Origin: Ignavibacteria bacterium
Lineage (GTDB): Bacteria > Bacteroidota > Ignavibacteria > Tepidaquicellales > Tepidaquicellaceae
NCBI GenBank assembly: GCA_028714695.1
Contig: JAQTLX010000002.1
Coordinates: 352,975 to 416,974 of the forward strand
Direction of reading: 5' to 3'
Length of the DNA: 64,000 bases
Part shown: positions 1-9,232 of the stretch, one piece after another
How positions within the stretch are numbered: position 1 is the first letter of the stretch
How the letters are laid out: the number at the start of each line of letters is the position of its first letter
Position numbers and translations under genes: made by a program
Notes under the pieces: model-generated
The model's database searches: none
Told to the model about the DNA's origin: nothing
Seen by the model: the letters and a program-made list of their open reading frames with translations, nothing else

Positions 1-1
1 G

Positions 2-406
2 AAAGCGCAGGATGCTTTCAGAACTGAAACTCTGCGCAGTATAAGAGCCGAAATCCTCAAAATGGATAAATCGGGAATGAACAGGGAAATGAATGAAGAA
101 GAAGAACTGCAATTATTAATGCGCCAGGTGAAGATGAGAAAAGAATCAATTGAAATGTTTGAAAATGCAGGAAGAACCGACCTCGTTGAAAAAGAATCGA
201 AACAGGTTGAAATTATAAGCGAATATCTGCCGAAACAAATGGCAAGAGAAGACGCTGAAAAAATTATCTACGGCATTATAGAAAGCGTGGGCGCCCAATC
301 ACCAAAAGATATCGGCAAAGTGATGGGTCCCGTGATGAAAGAACTCAAAGGCAAATTTGACGGAAAAATTATTCAGGAGATTGTTAAAAATCGTCTGGGC
401 GGGTAA
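2..406 (+). CDS. GatB/YqeY family protein, 5' end outside window
   Basis: The reading frame is open from base 2, and residues before the first ATG (base 62) already fit the family (a TLRSIRAEI helix), so the true start lies upstream. The visible part holds an all-helical domain followed by a YLPKQM segment and a KDIGKVMGPVMKEL motif, both typical of YqeY. The family shares its fold with the C-terminal tRNA-binding tail of the amidotransferase subunit GatB; its own role is not firmly known. The next gene starts 3 bases after the stop, so it is probably co-transcribed with the CvpA gene and mutS2. Confidence 0.88.
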   Translation, partial: KAQDAFRTETLRSIRAEILKMDKSGMNREMNEEEELQLLMRQVKMRKESIEMFENAGRTDLVEKESKQVEIISEYLPKQMAREDAEKIIYGIIESVGAQSPKDIGKVMGPVMKELKGKFDGKIIQEIVKNRLGG

Positions 407-409
407 GCC

Positions 410-943
410 TTGAATGCTCTTGACATAATAATATTAATCCTCATACTGCTTCCCGCAGTGTTCGGTCTTAAAAAAGGTCTGATTAAATCCATATTTTCTT
501 ATATCGGAATTATTGTCGGCATTATTCTCGCAGTAAAATTCAATTCAGGCGTTACGCTGATTCTTAAAAATGTAATTAAAGACCCCAAACTCGTTCAGAT
601 TGCATCTTTCATCGTAATAATTTTAATCGTATATCTCGTTTTTGTTTTCATTGCAAGCAAGATTTCAAAACTAAATTTTGTTTCCGAGACAATAGATAAA
701 ATAGGCGGATTCCTCTTCGGCGGACTGAAAGGAATACTCTTCACAAGTTTAATGTTCATATTGCTTGATTCTTATTCGATGATTCCGAATTCTCAAAAAG
801 CAAATTCAAGTTTGTTCGGTTATGTGCATAATGCGGCGCCGGCTACATATAATTATGTGAAAGATTATGTGCCGCTCTCAAAGAAAGATTTCGATGATGT
901 TATGAATTTTATAAAAAGCGATACTACAAACACTAAGAAGTAA
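410..943 (+). CDS. CvpA family membrane protein
   Basis: A 177-residue integral membrane protein with about four hydrophobic helices (roughly residues 4-20, 25-45, 60-84 and 100-122) and a loop rich in GGxxGGLKG, the usual CvpA pattern. CvpA was named for colicin V production in E. coli; in other bacteria the family is linked to envelope homeostasis. It starts at TTG, three bases after the preceding stop, and ends four bases before mutS2. The CvpA-MutS2 pairing is common in Bacillota and Bacteroidota, which supports the call. The mechanism is not known. Confidence 0.82.
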   Translation: MNALDIIILILILLPAVFGLKKGLIKSIFSYIGIIVGIILAVKFNSGVTLILKNVIKDPKLVQIASFIVIILIVYLVFVFIASKISKLNFVSETIDKIGGFLFGGLKGILFTSLMFILLDSYSMIPNSQKANSSLFGYVHNAAPATYNYVKDYVPLSKKDFDDVMNFIKSDTTNTKK

Positions 944-947
944 AATT

Positions 948-3272
948 TTGGATATTAAGGAAATACAAAAAAAACTTGAGTTTGACAAAATTCAGGATAA
1001 ATTAAGAAATTACTGCTATTCGCCTCTCGGCGCGGGCAAAATAGATGATATTGAAACATTCTATTCCCGCACCGCTCTTATAAAAGAATTCGATAAATTA
1101 AGAAATCTAAGGAGTATTCTTGACGCCGGCGACGACATTCCTCTCGACGGTTTGAAAGATATCAGGGATTCGCTTGAACTGATAAGGATTTCCGGGAATT
1201 ATCTCCAGCCGGATAAATTCATCTGGATAAAAGATTTTCTTACAATCAGCAGACTGATTAAATCGCGCGTAACATCGTTCTTCGAAACTGAGAACGAACT
1301 TACCGCGCTTGCTGCTAACTTATATTCCGACAGGATTCTCGAACATAATATAGACTCGATTGTAGATGCAAGCGGAACCGTAAAAGATACGGCATCAAAA
1401 GATTTGAAGAAAATCCGCTCCGCACTAATTGAAAAAAGAGATACTCTAAGAAAGTCGCTTTCAAAATTGCTTAACAGAGTTTCGGAACAGGAATATTCGC
1501 AGGACGATATTATTACGCTCAGAGACGGCAGGTCCGTTATTCCGGTCAAAGTCGAAAACAAGAGAAAAGTTCCGGGAATAATACACAGTTCTTCATCTAC
1601 AGGCTATACGGTATTCATTGAGCCTGCGGAAACAATAGAACTTAACAACGAAATAACCGAGTTATATTTCGAAGAAAAACGCGAAGTCGAAAAAGTGCTC
1701 AGATATCTTTCCGAGGATATTTCGAAATACTATTATGAACTGAAGGTCAACTGCGATATTCTCGGAGAACTCGATTTCGTAAGGGCGAAAGCAAAATATG
1801 CCGTTGAATATGATTGCAGCGAACCGCAGATTTCAACGAATAAGATTTCTTACATAAAAGCATATCATCCGCTGCTGCTTCAGAAGTTCGGTGTGAAAGA
1901 AATTGTTCCTCTCGAATTTTCCGTGAAGGAAGGCATAAACACAATCGTTATAACGGGACCGAATGCAGGCGGTAAAACGGTTGCTCTTAAAACTGTGGGA
2001 ATACTTCAACTCATGCTTCAATCGGGCATGTTCGTTCCTGCTTTTCCCGACAGCGAATTCAGAATATTCGACAAGATGTATGTTGTAATAGGGGACGAGC
2101 AGTCAATTGAAAACAGTCTCAGTTCATTCAGTTCGCATCTGAAAGAATTAAAAGACGTAATCAGCAATGCGGGCAGCGAATCGCTCGTACTTATCGATGA
2201 AATTTGCAGCGGCACCGACCCAAAGTTCGGAAGCGCGCTCGCGGCTTCAATATTAAAGGATTTTTCGGATAAGAATGCGTTTACAATTGTTACAACACAC
2301 ATAGGCGATTTGAAGGTCTTCGCACATAATAACGAAAAATTTGAAAATGCGTCGCTCGAATTCGATTTCGACAGACTGGCTCCGTCATTCAGATTCCAGA
2401 TGGGAATTCCGGGACAGAGTTATACTTTCGAACTCTCAAGAAAGTTTAATATTCCGGAAAGAATAATCGAATATGCCGCTTCATTCATTGCCGGCGACCA
2501 GCACAAACTCGAAGATATTCTGGTTGCGTTGAATAAGAATAAAAACAAACTTGAAGAGCAGGCAAGAGATTTTGAATCTAAAAACAAAGAACTCGACAAA
2601 ATAATAAATGACTATGATGCGAAATTCTCTGACATAAAATCCAGAGAGAAAGAAATTTTGAAAGATGCTAAGTCAAAAGCGGGTGAAATTGTAGATAAAG
2701 GCAGGGCGCTGATTGAAAAGACAATTAAGGATATAAGAGAAAAAGAAAAATCAGTTTCCGAAATAAAAAAAGAATACAAGAAGGAATCCGATAAACTAAA
2801 ACCCGAAATCAAACCGGAAAATAAGGTTGAAAAGACGTTCGCCAAAGGCGATATTGTAATGATAACCGACACGCTTACGAGAGGGGAGATTCTTGAGATA
2901 GACGGTGATAATGCAATTCTAAATACGAACGGGATGATTTTCAAAACAAAACTGAATTTACTGACGCACGTCGATTCGAAGAAAGAAAAAAAGGATTCCG
3001 ATTACAAAATTATACTGAAAGAGAGTTTTATTCCCAGATTGGACATACGCGGAAAATATTCGAATGAGATTGAGGAATTACTTGAAAATTTCATTTACGA
3101 AGGGCAAATTAATTCAATGAACGAATTGACAGTCGTTCACGGCAAAGGTTCGGGAACTTTGAGAAAAACCGTACATGATATTATTAAAAAGAATAAGATT
3201 GTCAAAAGTTTCAGGCTCGGTAATTGGAACGAAGGAGATACAGGGGTTACTATTATAGAATTAAAAAATTAA
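948..3272 (+). CDS. mutS2: Endonuclease MutS2
   Basis: A 774-residue MutS2. The core and lever region is followed by an ABC-type ATPase with the Walker A motif GPNAGGKT near residues 337-344 and the Walker B motif LVLIDE near 414. A long charged coiled coil (about 520-625) leads to a C-terminal Smr nuclease domain starting at LDIRG (about 698) with HGKGSGTLR near 731. It lacks the N-terminal mismatch-recognition domain of MutS1. MutS2 proteins suppress recombination and, in Bacillus, act on collided ribosomes; which role applies here cannot be told. The start is TTG, fixed by the domain alignment and the 4-base gap to the upstream gene. The length is normal. Confidence 0.95.
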   Translation: MDIKEIQKKLEFDKIQDKLRNYCYSPLGAGKIDDIETFYSRTALIKEFDKLRNLRSILDAGDDIPLDGLKDIRDSLELIRISGNYLQPDKFIWIKDFLTISRLIKSRVTSFFETENELTALAANLYSDRILEHNIDSIVDASGTVKDTASKDLKKIRSALIEKRDTLRKSLSKLLNRVSEQEYSQDDIITLRDGRSVIPVKVENKRKVPGIIHSSSSTGYTVFIEPAETIELNNEITELYFEEKREVEKVLRYLSEDISKYYYELKVNCDILGELDFVRAKAKYAVEYDCSEPQISTNKISYIKAYHPLLLQKFGVKEIVPLEFSVKEGINTIVITGPNAGGKTVALKTVGILQLMLQSGMFVPAFPDSEFRIFDKMYVVIGDEQSIENSLSSFSSHLKELKDVISNAGSESLVLIDEICSGTDPKFGSALAASILKDFSDKNAFTIVTTHIGDLKVFAHNNEKFENASLEFDFDRLAPSFRFQMGIPGQSYTFELSRKFNIPERIIEYAASFIAGDQHKLEDILVALNKNKNKLEEQARDFESKNKELDKIINDYDAKFSDIKSREKEILKDAKSKAGEIVDKGRALIEKTIKDIREKEKSVSEIKKEYKKESDKLKPEIKPENKVEKTFAKGDIVMITDTLTRGEILEIDGDNAILNTNGMIFKTKLNLLTHVDSKKEKKDSDYKIILKESFIPRLDIRGKYSNEIEELLENFIYEGQINSMNELTVVHGKGSGTLRKTVHDIIKKNKIVKSFRLGNWNEGDTGVTIIELKN

Positions 3273-3276
3273 TTTT

Positions 3277-4635
3277 ATGGGAAGACGAATATTAATAGTA
3301 GACGACGAACGCTCTATACTCGAAAGTCTGTCGCTCATATTGAGCCATAATAAATATGAGGTCGATACCTGCATCGACGGTTTTTCCGCACTCGAAAAAG
3401 TAAACAGCACCGAATACGACCTTATACTACTCGATATTAAGATGCCGCGAATGGACGGGCTTGAAGTGCTCGAAAAGATAATTGAAATTCGCCCCAATCA
3501 GGTTGTGATAATGATTTCAGGACACGGGAATGTTGAAACTGCCGTTGAAGCCACGAAAAAAGGCGCGTATTACTTTCTTGAAAAACCTCTGCCTGATATT
3601 CCCGAACTGATACTTACAATCAGAAATGCGATAGAGTTTAAAAATTCCAAAGACGAGATACTCCGCCTGATGAACAAGCAGTTTGAAGAGAACATTATTA
3701 TCGGTCAGAGCAGCGGGATTATGAACGTTCTCGAACTCATAGAAAAATTCAAAGACCTGCAGTTTAACGTGTTGATTACAGGCGAAAGCGGAACGGGCAA
3801 GATGCTCGTTGCAAACCAGTTGCATTTTAACTCAAATAGAAAAGACAAGCCTTTTGTAATTATTAACTGCGCGATACTTAATGATGCGACTGCCGATAAC
3901 GAACTCTTCGGTTTTGTAGAAGGCAACATAATTAAGAATAAAGGTAAACTTGCCGAAGCCGAAGGAGGAACGATTCTTTTTGATGAAGTTTCTAATCTGG
4001 GACCCGATGTGCAGTCAAAACTTCTTAAAGTGATTGACGAAGGCAAGTTCAGCAGGACTGGACAGATAAATGACGTGAAAACCGATTTGAGGTTCCTTTT
4101 CGCATCAAATAAAGATTTAAAGAACGAAATCGAGGAAGGACGATTCAGAGAGGATTTCTATCACCGTATTAATGTCATGCAGATTCATGTCCCGCCGCTT
4201 CGTGAAAGAATAGAAGATATAGAAATACTTGCCGATTACTTCATTGATCAGGTCTGCAAAGTCTATACCGTAACGCATAAAACTTTTACGGAAGAAGCGA
4301 TTTTACGGCTTCAATCATTCAGGTGGCCCGGTAACGTAAGGGAACTGAAGAATTTCACTGAAAGACTTATGTTCACTATTGACGGCGAAATGATAACAGA
4401 AGACGATATAGAACTTCCCGGAAACAGGCATTCAAAAGAACTGAATGATTTGCTGAATAAAGATCTTTCGCTGAATGATTTTCAGAATGAGTCCGAAAAA
4501 ATGTTTCTTATGAAAATGCTGGGTGATTACAAATATAACATAAGCCAGACTGCGGAAGCATTGAAAATACAAAGAAGTCATTTATACAAACTGATGAGCA
4601 AGTACGAGATACCCACTCCAAGCAAGATTAAGTAA
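3277..4635 (+). CDS. NtrC-family response regulator without GAFTGA loop
   Basis: A 452-residue regulator with three domains: an N-terminal receiver (acidic D9/D10, phospho-acceptor D53 in LLDIKMP), a central AAA+ domain (Walker A GESGTGK at 169-175, Walker B with D236-E237) and a C-terminal Fis-type helix-turn-helix (about 424-447). In classical sigma-54 activators the L1 loop after ELFG carries GAFTGA. Here ELFGFVE is followed by GNIIKNKG, so the sigma-54 contact loop is absent. TyrR and HupR show that such proteins can regulate sigma-70 promoters instead. It starts 4 bases after mutS2, and no histidine kinase is nearby. The stop overlaps the convergent kinase gene by 8 bases. Confidence 0.92.
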   Translation: MGRRILIVDDERSILESLSLILSHNKYEVDTCIDGFSALEKVNSTEYDLILLDIKMPRMDGLEVLEKIIEIRPNQVVIMISGHGNVETAVEATKKGAYYFLEKPLPDIPELILTIRNAIEFKNSKDEILRLMNKQFEENIIIGQSSGIMNVLELIEKFKDLQFNVLITGESGTGKMLVANQLHFNSNRKDKPFVIINCAILNDATADNELFGFVEGNIIKNKGKLAEAEGGTILFDEVSNLGPDVQSKLLKVIDEGKFSRTGQINDVKTDLRFLFASNKDLKNEIEEGRFREDFYHRINVMQIHVPPLRERIEDIEILADYFIDQVCKVYTVTHKTFTEEAILRLQSFRWPGNVRELKNFTERLMFTIDGEMITEDDIELPGNRHSKELNDLLNKDLSLNDFQNESEKMFLMKMLGDYKYNISQTAEALKIQRSHLYKLMSKYEIPTPSKIK

Positions 4636-5269
4636 AAAGTTTGAGGTCTAAAAGAAGGTCTTCCTCTATGGATTTGATTATGAAATCGAAATCGCTTTCT
4701 TTGTGAACAAAATCCAAATCGTCCGTTTTAATTGTTAGTACTCTTCCGAAACTGTAATTGCTAATCCATTCATCGTAACTTTTATTCAGTTCGGTGAGGT
4801 AATTTATATCGATATCCTTTTCGAAATCTCTTCCTCTTTTCTTTATCTGTTTCACGAGCGTTTCGATGTCTGCCTGCAGGTAAACAAGCAGGTCGGGCGC
4901 GCGCAGGTAACTCGTCATTTCGGCAAAGAGATTCCTGTAAGTCGTATAATCCCTGTCGGACATCTTCCCGAGTTTATGCAGATTCGTAGCGAATATTTCG
5001 ACATCCTCATAAATGCTCCTGTCCTGTATAACGGAAGTCGGTCTTTCGGTAATTTCTTTGTGAATGTTGAATCTGTGCGCAAGAAAATAAATCTGAAGGT
5101 TGAATGACCATCTTGTCATATCGGCGTAGAAATCTTTCAGGTAAGGATTATCGGATACGGATTCGTAATAGGGGACCCAGTTAAATCTGTTCGCCAGCAA
5201 TCCTGTCAGCGAAGATTTACCCGATCCAATGTTTCCGGCAATCGATATGAAAATTTTTTTTGAGGGCAC
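4628..5269 (-). CDS. Deoxynucleoside kinase (dAK/dGK type)
   Basis: A 213-residue kinase that would phosphorylate deoxynucleosides for dNTP salvage in the cytoplasm. It has the P-loop GNIGSGKS (residues 12-19), the likely catalytic base E36, the family DRS motif (D83-R84-S85) and a lid RGRDFE near residue 150. This is the deoxyadenosine/deoxyguanosine kinase group, and substrate choice cannot be read from the sequence. The start is GTG: the frame has a stop two codons upstream, so no longer form exists. The 3' end overlaps the convergent response-regulator gene by 8 bases. A strong terminator lies just upstream, which separates it from the rplS operon. Confidence 0.9.
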   Translation of the reverse strand: MPSKKIFISIAGNIGSGKSSLTGLLANRFNWVPYYESVSDNPYLKDFYADMTRWSFNLQIYFLAHRFNIHKEITERPTSVIQDRSIYEDVEIFATNLHKLGKMSDRDYTTYRNLFAEMTSYLRAPDLLVYLQADIETLVKQIKKRGRDFEKDIDINYLTELNKSYDEWISNYSFGRVLTIKTDDLDFVHKESDFDFIIKSIEEDLLLDLKLFT

Positions 5270-5280
5270 TGGTTAAATGT

Positions 5281-5312
5281 AAATGAAAAAGGTCAGGCGT
5301 AATGCCTGACCT
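5281..5312 (-). terminator. Rho-independent terminator of the rpsP-rplS operon
   Basis: A perfect 9-bp stem AGGTCAGGC / GCCTGACCT (5290-5298 and 5304-5312) with a 5-base loop. Read on the minus strand it is followed by TTTTTCATTT. It sits just after the rplS stop. Its GTCAGG core also appears in hairpins at 18901, 20768, 26023 and 26048. Confidence 0.85.
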
Positions 5313-5328
5313 CAAACTTATTCATACA

Positions 5329-5751
5329 TTAAGCCTGGACTGTATTTTCCGGTGTCGTTTCCGCCGGTGTTGCAGTAGGCTCTTCGATTACTGTCTCAAG
5401 AATCTTTCTTTTTTTCTCTTTAATCTTTGTTGCAGCCTTGCCGGTTAATTTTCTCAGATAATACAATTTTGCTCTGCGGATGCTGCCGTGTTTTACTATT
5501 TCGACTTTTGCAATTTTCGGCGAGTTAATAGGGAATATTCTTTCAACTCCGACTCCGTTCGAAATTTTTCTTACTCTGAAAGTCTTGCTCAGTCCGCTTC
5601 CTTTAATACCCATTACAATTCCCTTGAATTGCTGTATTCTTTCCTTGTCGCCTTCGATAACCTTAACGTACACCGAAATCGTATCACCGACATGAAAATC
5701 AGGTATGTCTTTTCGTAACTGTGCTGCCTCAACTAACTTAATTTTGTCCAT
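5329..5751 (-). CDS. rplS: 50S ribosomal protein L19
   Basis: A 140-residue L19 located at the 30S-50S interface. The N-terminal part has [20 protein letters not shown] and the family [13 protein letters not shown] segment, which fixes identity. It is about 25 residues longer than usual; the extra tail is lysine-rich and then Thr/Ala/Pro/Glu-rich. It is the last gene of the rpsP-khpA-rimM-trmD-rplS cluster, 35 bases after trmD, and is followed by a clear terminator. ATG start. Confidence 0.97.
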   Translation of the reverse strand: MDKIKLVEAAQLRKDIPDFHVGDTISVYVKVIEGDKERIQQFKGIVMGIKGSGLSKTFRVRKISNGVGVERIFPINSPKIAKVEIVKHGSIRRAKLYYLRKLTGKAATKIKEKKRKILETVIEEPTATPAETTPENTVQA

Positions 5752-5786
5752 TTTAAGATTTGCTCCTGTTGTTTCTGCTTTATAAT

Positions 5787-6467
5787 TTATTTATTTAATT
5801 TTTTTATTTTTCTGTATTTTGCAAGCGCCTTCTTGCTTCTCCACTTGCTTATCTCCGAGTGATTTCCCGACATAAGTACTGCGGGTACTTTTAATCCTTC
5901 GTATTTTTCAGGTCTCGTGTACTGAGGACTGTCAAATCCCGTCTCTACCTGAAACGTATCGCTCAACGCCGATTCACCGTCGCCAAGCACTCCCGGTATC
6001 AGCCTTGCGACCGAGTCCATGAACACCATCGCCGCTATATCTCCGCAGGAAAGAACATAATCGCCGATTGACACTTCAGTTGTTACAAGTTTTTTAATAA
6101 CTCTTTCGTCGATTCCCTTGTAATGTCCGCAAATCAGAATCATATTCGATTTCAGCGAAAAATCATTTGCCGATTTCTGATTCAGTTTAATTCCCTGAGG
6201 CGAAAAATAAATCACTTCGTCATATTTTCTCTGCGACAGAAGTTTCTTCACGCATTTGAAGATAGGCTCGGGTTTAAGTATCATCCCTGCACCGCCTCCG
6301 TAAGGGGAATCGTCAATCTGTTTATACTTTCCTTCGGCATAATCCCGAAGATTGTGTACATGCACGTCTATAAGTTTCTTTTTTACCGCACGCGAAACCA
6401 ATCCGTTTGTTAAAGAACTTTCCAGTATTCCCGGGTTTGCGCTTACTATGTCAAATCTCATTTTCAT
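5787..6467 (-). CDS. trmD: tRNA (guanine37-N1)-methyltransferase TrmD
   Basis: A 226-residue TrmD that uses S-adenosylmethionine to methylate G37 of tRNAs reading CNN/CGG-type codons, preventing frameshifting. The trefoil-knot motifs are present: [19 protein letters not shown] and [11 protein letters not shown] (about 131-141), then PQYTRP and VLMSGNH. The usual YVLSGGE is YVLSCGD here, a small departure in the SAM-binding loop. It overlaps rimM by 17 bases, the standard order in this ribosomal operon. ATG start; MKMR offers a second ATG two codons later. Confidence 0.96.
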   Translation of the reverse strand: MKMRFDIVSANPGILESSLTNGLVSRAVKKKLIDVHVHNLRDYAEGKYKQIDDSPYGGGAGMILKPEPIFKCVKKLLSQRKYDEVIYFSPQGIKLNQKSANDFSLKSNMILICGHYKGIDERVIKKLVTTEVSIGDYVLSCGDIAAMVFMDSVARLIPGVLGDGESALSDTFQVETGFDSPQYTRPEKYEGLKVPAVLMSGNHSEISKWRSKKALAKYRKIKKLNK

Positions 6468-7008
6468 CCGTAAATCCGTCGATTAGTTCAACGTCAATTC
6501 TCTTATTCACTATATCGATATTCTTTACGAATTCCTTCAGCAGCGGCACAAGCAATTCTTTTTTTTCAACGCCGCGCACAATCAACAAATCCGAACTGCC
6601 GTAATTATCCACGCTTGTTACTTTTCCGATGAATTTATCTTTCTCGAAAACCTGACAGCCGATAATATCATAAAAGTAAAACTGATCCGTTGGAAGTTTA
6701 ACGCGTTTTTCTTCTTCAACGCCAATCAGCATACCCTTCAGTTTTTCGGAATCATTAATATCATCGTAATCTGCAAAAGTCAGTTTAATGAAACCCTGCA
6801 TAAATTCAACATCACTGATTTTGAATTTAAAAGAATCATTAAACTGATTTTTGACCAATTCATGTTTGCGCTCGTCAACAAGATAAACATAATCTGTTTT
6901 TTCAAATCTCTCGGGAAAATCGGTCAATGAAAATACTTTCACCGACCCTTTAATCCCGGTTGTCTTCGAAATCTTGCCTATGTAAATAAGTTGACTTGTG
7001 TTAATCAA
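6451..7008 (-). CDS. rimM: Ribosome maturation factor RimM
   Basis: A 185-residue 16S rRNA processing factor that binds S19 during assembly of the 30S head. The N-terminal beta-barrel begins IGKISKTTGIKGSVKV, and the C-terminal PRC-barrel carries DQFYFYDIIGCQV and LLIVRGVEKKELLVPL. The start is TTG, one base after the khpA stop; the next in-frame Met would remove the conserved N-terminal barrel, so TTG is preferred. It overlaps trmD by 17 bases, which implies translational coupling. Confidence 0.94.
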   Translation of the reverse strand: MINTSQLIYIGKISKTTGIKGSVKVFSLTDFPERFEKTDYVYLVDERKHELVKNQFNDSFKFKISDVEFMQGFIKLTFADYDDINDSEKLKGMLIGVEEEKRVKLPTDQFYFYDIIGCQVFEKDKFIGKVTSVDNYGSSDLLIVRGVEKKELLVPLLKEFVKNIDIVNKRIDVELIDGFTDENEI

Positions 7009-7009
7009 A

Positions 7010-7258
7010 CTAAATCTCTTTTAAAACCCTGTCAGGAATTTCCAGGGAAACTTTCTTCCCGTTCTTGGCACCTACTGCTATAAGGAGAACCCTCATAGCC
7101 TTGGCCGTTTTTCCTTTTTTCCCAATCACTTTTCCTGTTTCGCCAGGGTCGACGAGAAGTTGATAATGTATCACTCCTCCCGAAACAGTTTCTTCTACGG
7201 TTACACCCTCCGGTTTATCCACAAGATTTTTCGCTATATATTCTATGAATTCTTTCAT
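7010..7258 (-). CDS. khpA: KH-domain RNA-binding protein KhpA
   Basis: An 82-residue single KH domain with the RNA-binding loop I45-GKKG-K50. KhpA (YlqC) binds RNA, usually as a dimer with KhpB, and is linked to cell-size control and small-RNA metabolism. The position between rpsP and rimM is the classic one. A strong Shine-Dalgarno GGAGGAG lies 4 bases before the ATG. Confidence 0.94.
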   Translation of the reverse strand: MKEFIEYIAKNLVDKPEGVTVEETVSGGVIHYQLLVDPGETGKVIGKKGKTAKAMRVLLIAVGAKNGKKVSLEIPDRVLKEI

Positions 7259-7325
7259 AGAACTCCTCCGATTAAGTTGAAAAAATAAACTTGTGATCCG
7301 CCGGAATTTTAGATCTGATTACTAT

Positions 7326-7739
7326 TTATTCCGATTTGGGCTCTTCAGCTTTTTCAGCCTTCTTCTTAGCCCTGTTCTGTTTTTGTCTGAGTTTTCTGGC
7401 TTTTTCTCTTTCGAGTTTATTCGCCTTATCGTTCATGAACGCCGACATCTTTTCGCTTATCTTATCTTCGCTTACTTTCGATTTCATCAGTCTGAACTTC
7501 ATCATTACACCTTCGCGTCTGAACAGGTTTCTGACGGTTTCCGTGGGCATTGCGCCTTTTGCAAGCCAATGCATAACCCTGTCCTCTTTCAGTATTACCT
7601 GAGCAGGCTCTGTATGCGGGTTATAGTTACCAATGGATTCAATGAATCTTCCGTCTCTTGGCGAACGGGAGTCGGCAGCAACTATTTTGTACATAGGCGC
7701 CTGCTTCTTACCCATTCTTTTTAATCTCAATTTTACCAA
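7326..7739 (-). CDS. rpsP: 30S ribosomal protein S16
   Basis: A 137-residue S16. The first 80 residues match the family closely ([26 protein letters not shown]), and the remaining 55 form a charged Lys/Glu/Ala-rich extension seen in Bacteroidota-type S16. The start is [12 protein letters not shown] is the canonical S16 beginning, and an AGGAG lies about 10 bases upstream. It is the first gene of the operon that runs to rplS, 74 bases after ffh. Confidence 0.97.
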   Translation of the reverse strand: MVKLRLKRMGKKQAPMYKIVAADSRSPRDGRFIESIGNYNPHTEPAQVILKEDRVMHWLAKGAMPTETVRNLFRREGVMMKFRLMKSKVSEDKISEKMSAFMNDKANKLEREKARKLRQKQNRAKKKAEKAEEPKSE

Positions 7740-7813
7740 TTAGGTGTTACTCCTTTCGAATTCTATTTATCTATTAAATATTATTTAAATTATATTAAAA
7801 AGCGATACAAAAA

Positions 7814-9166
7814 CTAGAATTTAAAATCGTTCATTGCTCCCGGGGGCAGTTTCATTCCTTTCAGTAAATTCTTCATTTTACCCGAAGAAAAGCCCTTCAT
7901 CATCTTTTTCATATCCTCAAATTGTTTTATGAGCCTGTTTACTTCCTGAATGCTCGTTCCGCTGCCGTCCGCTATTCTCCTTCTTCTCATTCCGTTTAGT
8001 ACGTTCGGTGTTTCTCTTTCAACTGCCGTCATGGATAGAATTATTGCTTCTATTCTTACGAATGCTTTCTCATCTACTTCTTTATCTTTCAATGCCTTTG
8101 CAGCACCGGGTATCATGGAAACTAAATTCTGTATTGAACCCATTTTCTTAACCTGTTTTATCTGGCTTAGAAAATCGTTAAAATCAAATTTATTTCTTCT
8201 TAATTTCTCTTCTAATTTTGAAGATTCCGTAAGGTCAAGTTCCTGCTGTGCTTTCTCAACAAAAGACACAATGTCGCCCATACCAAGTATGCGCGATGCC
8301 ATTCTGTCGGGATGGAACTGTTCAAGCGCATCGAGTTTTTCACCCAGACTTACAAACTTAATAGGCTTGTTTACAACAGCCTTTATCGATAAAGCAGCGC
8401 CGCCTTTTGTATCACCGTCGAGTTTTGTAAGAACTATTCCCGTGAAATCCAGTTTGTCATGAAATGCTTTCGCTGTATTCACGGCATCCTGTCCTGTCAT
8501 CGAATCTACAACGAAAAGAATTTCGTCGGGTTTCAATGCAGACTTGAGGTTCGAGACCTCATTCATCATTTGTTCGTCAATTGCAAGCCTGCCCGCAGTA
8601 TCGACGATTAATATATCTCTTGCATTTTTTCTTGCATAATCTTCTGCGGCTTCGGCTATTTTTATAACATTCTTTTCGCCGTCAATAGCAACAACCGGGA
8701 CATCGATTTCTTTCCCGAGAATTTTTAATTGTTCGATTGCCGCAGGCCGGTATATGTCGCATGCAGCAAGAACCGGATTTCTTCCCTTAGATTTCAGATA
8801 CTTTGCAAGTTTCGCTGCAAAGGTGGTTTTACCCGAACCCTGCAGACCTGCAAGCATTATAGAAGAAGGAATCCTGTCCGAAAATTTCAAATCACTTTTT
8901 TCGGAACCCATTAGTTCGATGAGTTCGTCGTTAATAATCTTTACGATTAATTGTCCGGGAGTGATGCTGTTCATCACATTCTGCCCGAGTGATTTTTTCT
9001 TGACTTCGGCAATAAAATTCGAGACGACTTTGTAATTAACATCGGCGTCAAAAAGAACACGGCGAACCTCACGCAGCGATTCGTCTACGTTTTTTTCCGT
9101 TATCTTTCCCTGTCCTCTGATTTTCTTAAGGACCGAATCGAATTTATTTGTTAAATCCTCAAACAT
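7814..9166 (-). CDS. ffh: Signal recognition particle protein Ffh
   Basis: A 450-residue SRP54 GTPase that binds signal sequences and 4.5S RNA and delivers ribosomes to FtsY. An N-terminal helical bundle precedes the G domain (P-loop GLQGSGKTT near residues 106-114, then DTAGRLAIDE and TKLDGDTKGGAALS). The C-terminal M domain ends in a methionine-rich stretch. The length is normal. It lies directly upstream of rpsP on the same strand, as in many bacteria. Confidence 0.98.
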   Translation of the reverse strand: MFEDLTNKFDSVLKKIRGQGKITEKNVDESLREVRRVLFDADVNYKVVSNFIAEVKKKSLGQNVMNSITPGQLIVKIINDELIELMGSEKSDLKFSDRIPSSIMLAGLQGSGKTTFAAKLAKYLKSKGRNPVLAACDIYRPAAIEQLKILGKEIDVPVVAIDGEKNVIKIAEAAEDYARKNARDILIVDTAGRLAIDEQMMNEVSNLKSALKPDEILFVVDSMTGQDAVNTAKAFHDKLDFTGIVLTKLDGDTKGGAALSIKAVVNKPIKFVSLGEKLDALEQFHPDRMASRILGMGDIVSFVEKAQQELDLTESSKLEEKLRRNKFDFNDFLSQIKQVKKMGSIQNLVSMIPGAAKALKDKEVDEKAFVRIEAIILSMTAVERETPNVLNGMRRRRIADGSGTSIQEVNRLIKQFEDMKKMMKGFSSGKMKNLLKGMKLPPGAMNDFKF

Positions 9167-9232
9167 CTAAAAATTTCACATAAACACTAAAGTTAACAAA
9201 AAAACCCTATTTTTTCAATGAAATAAATAATA

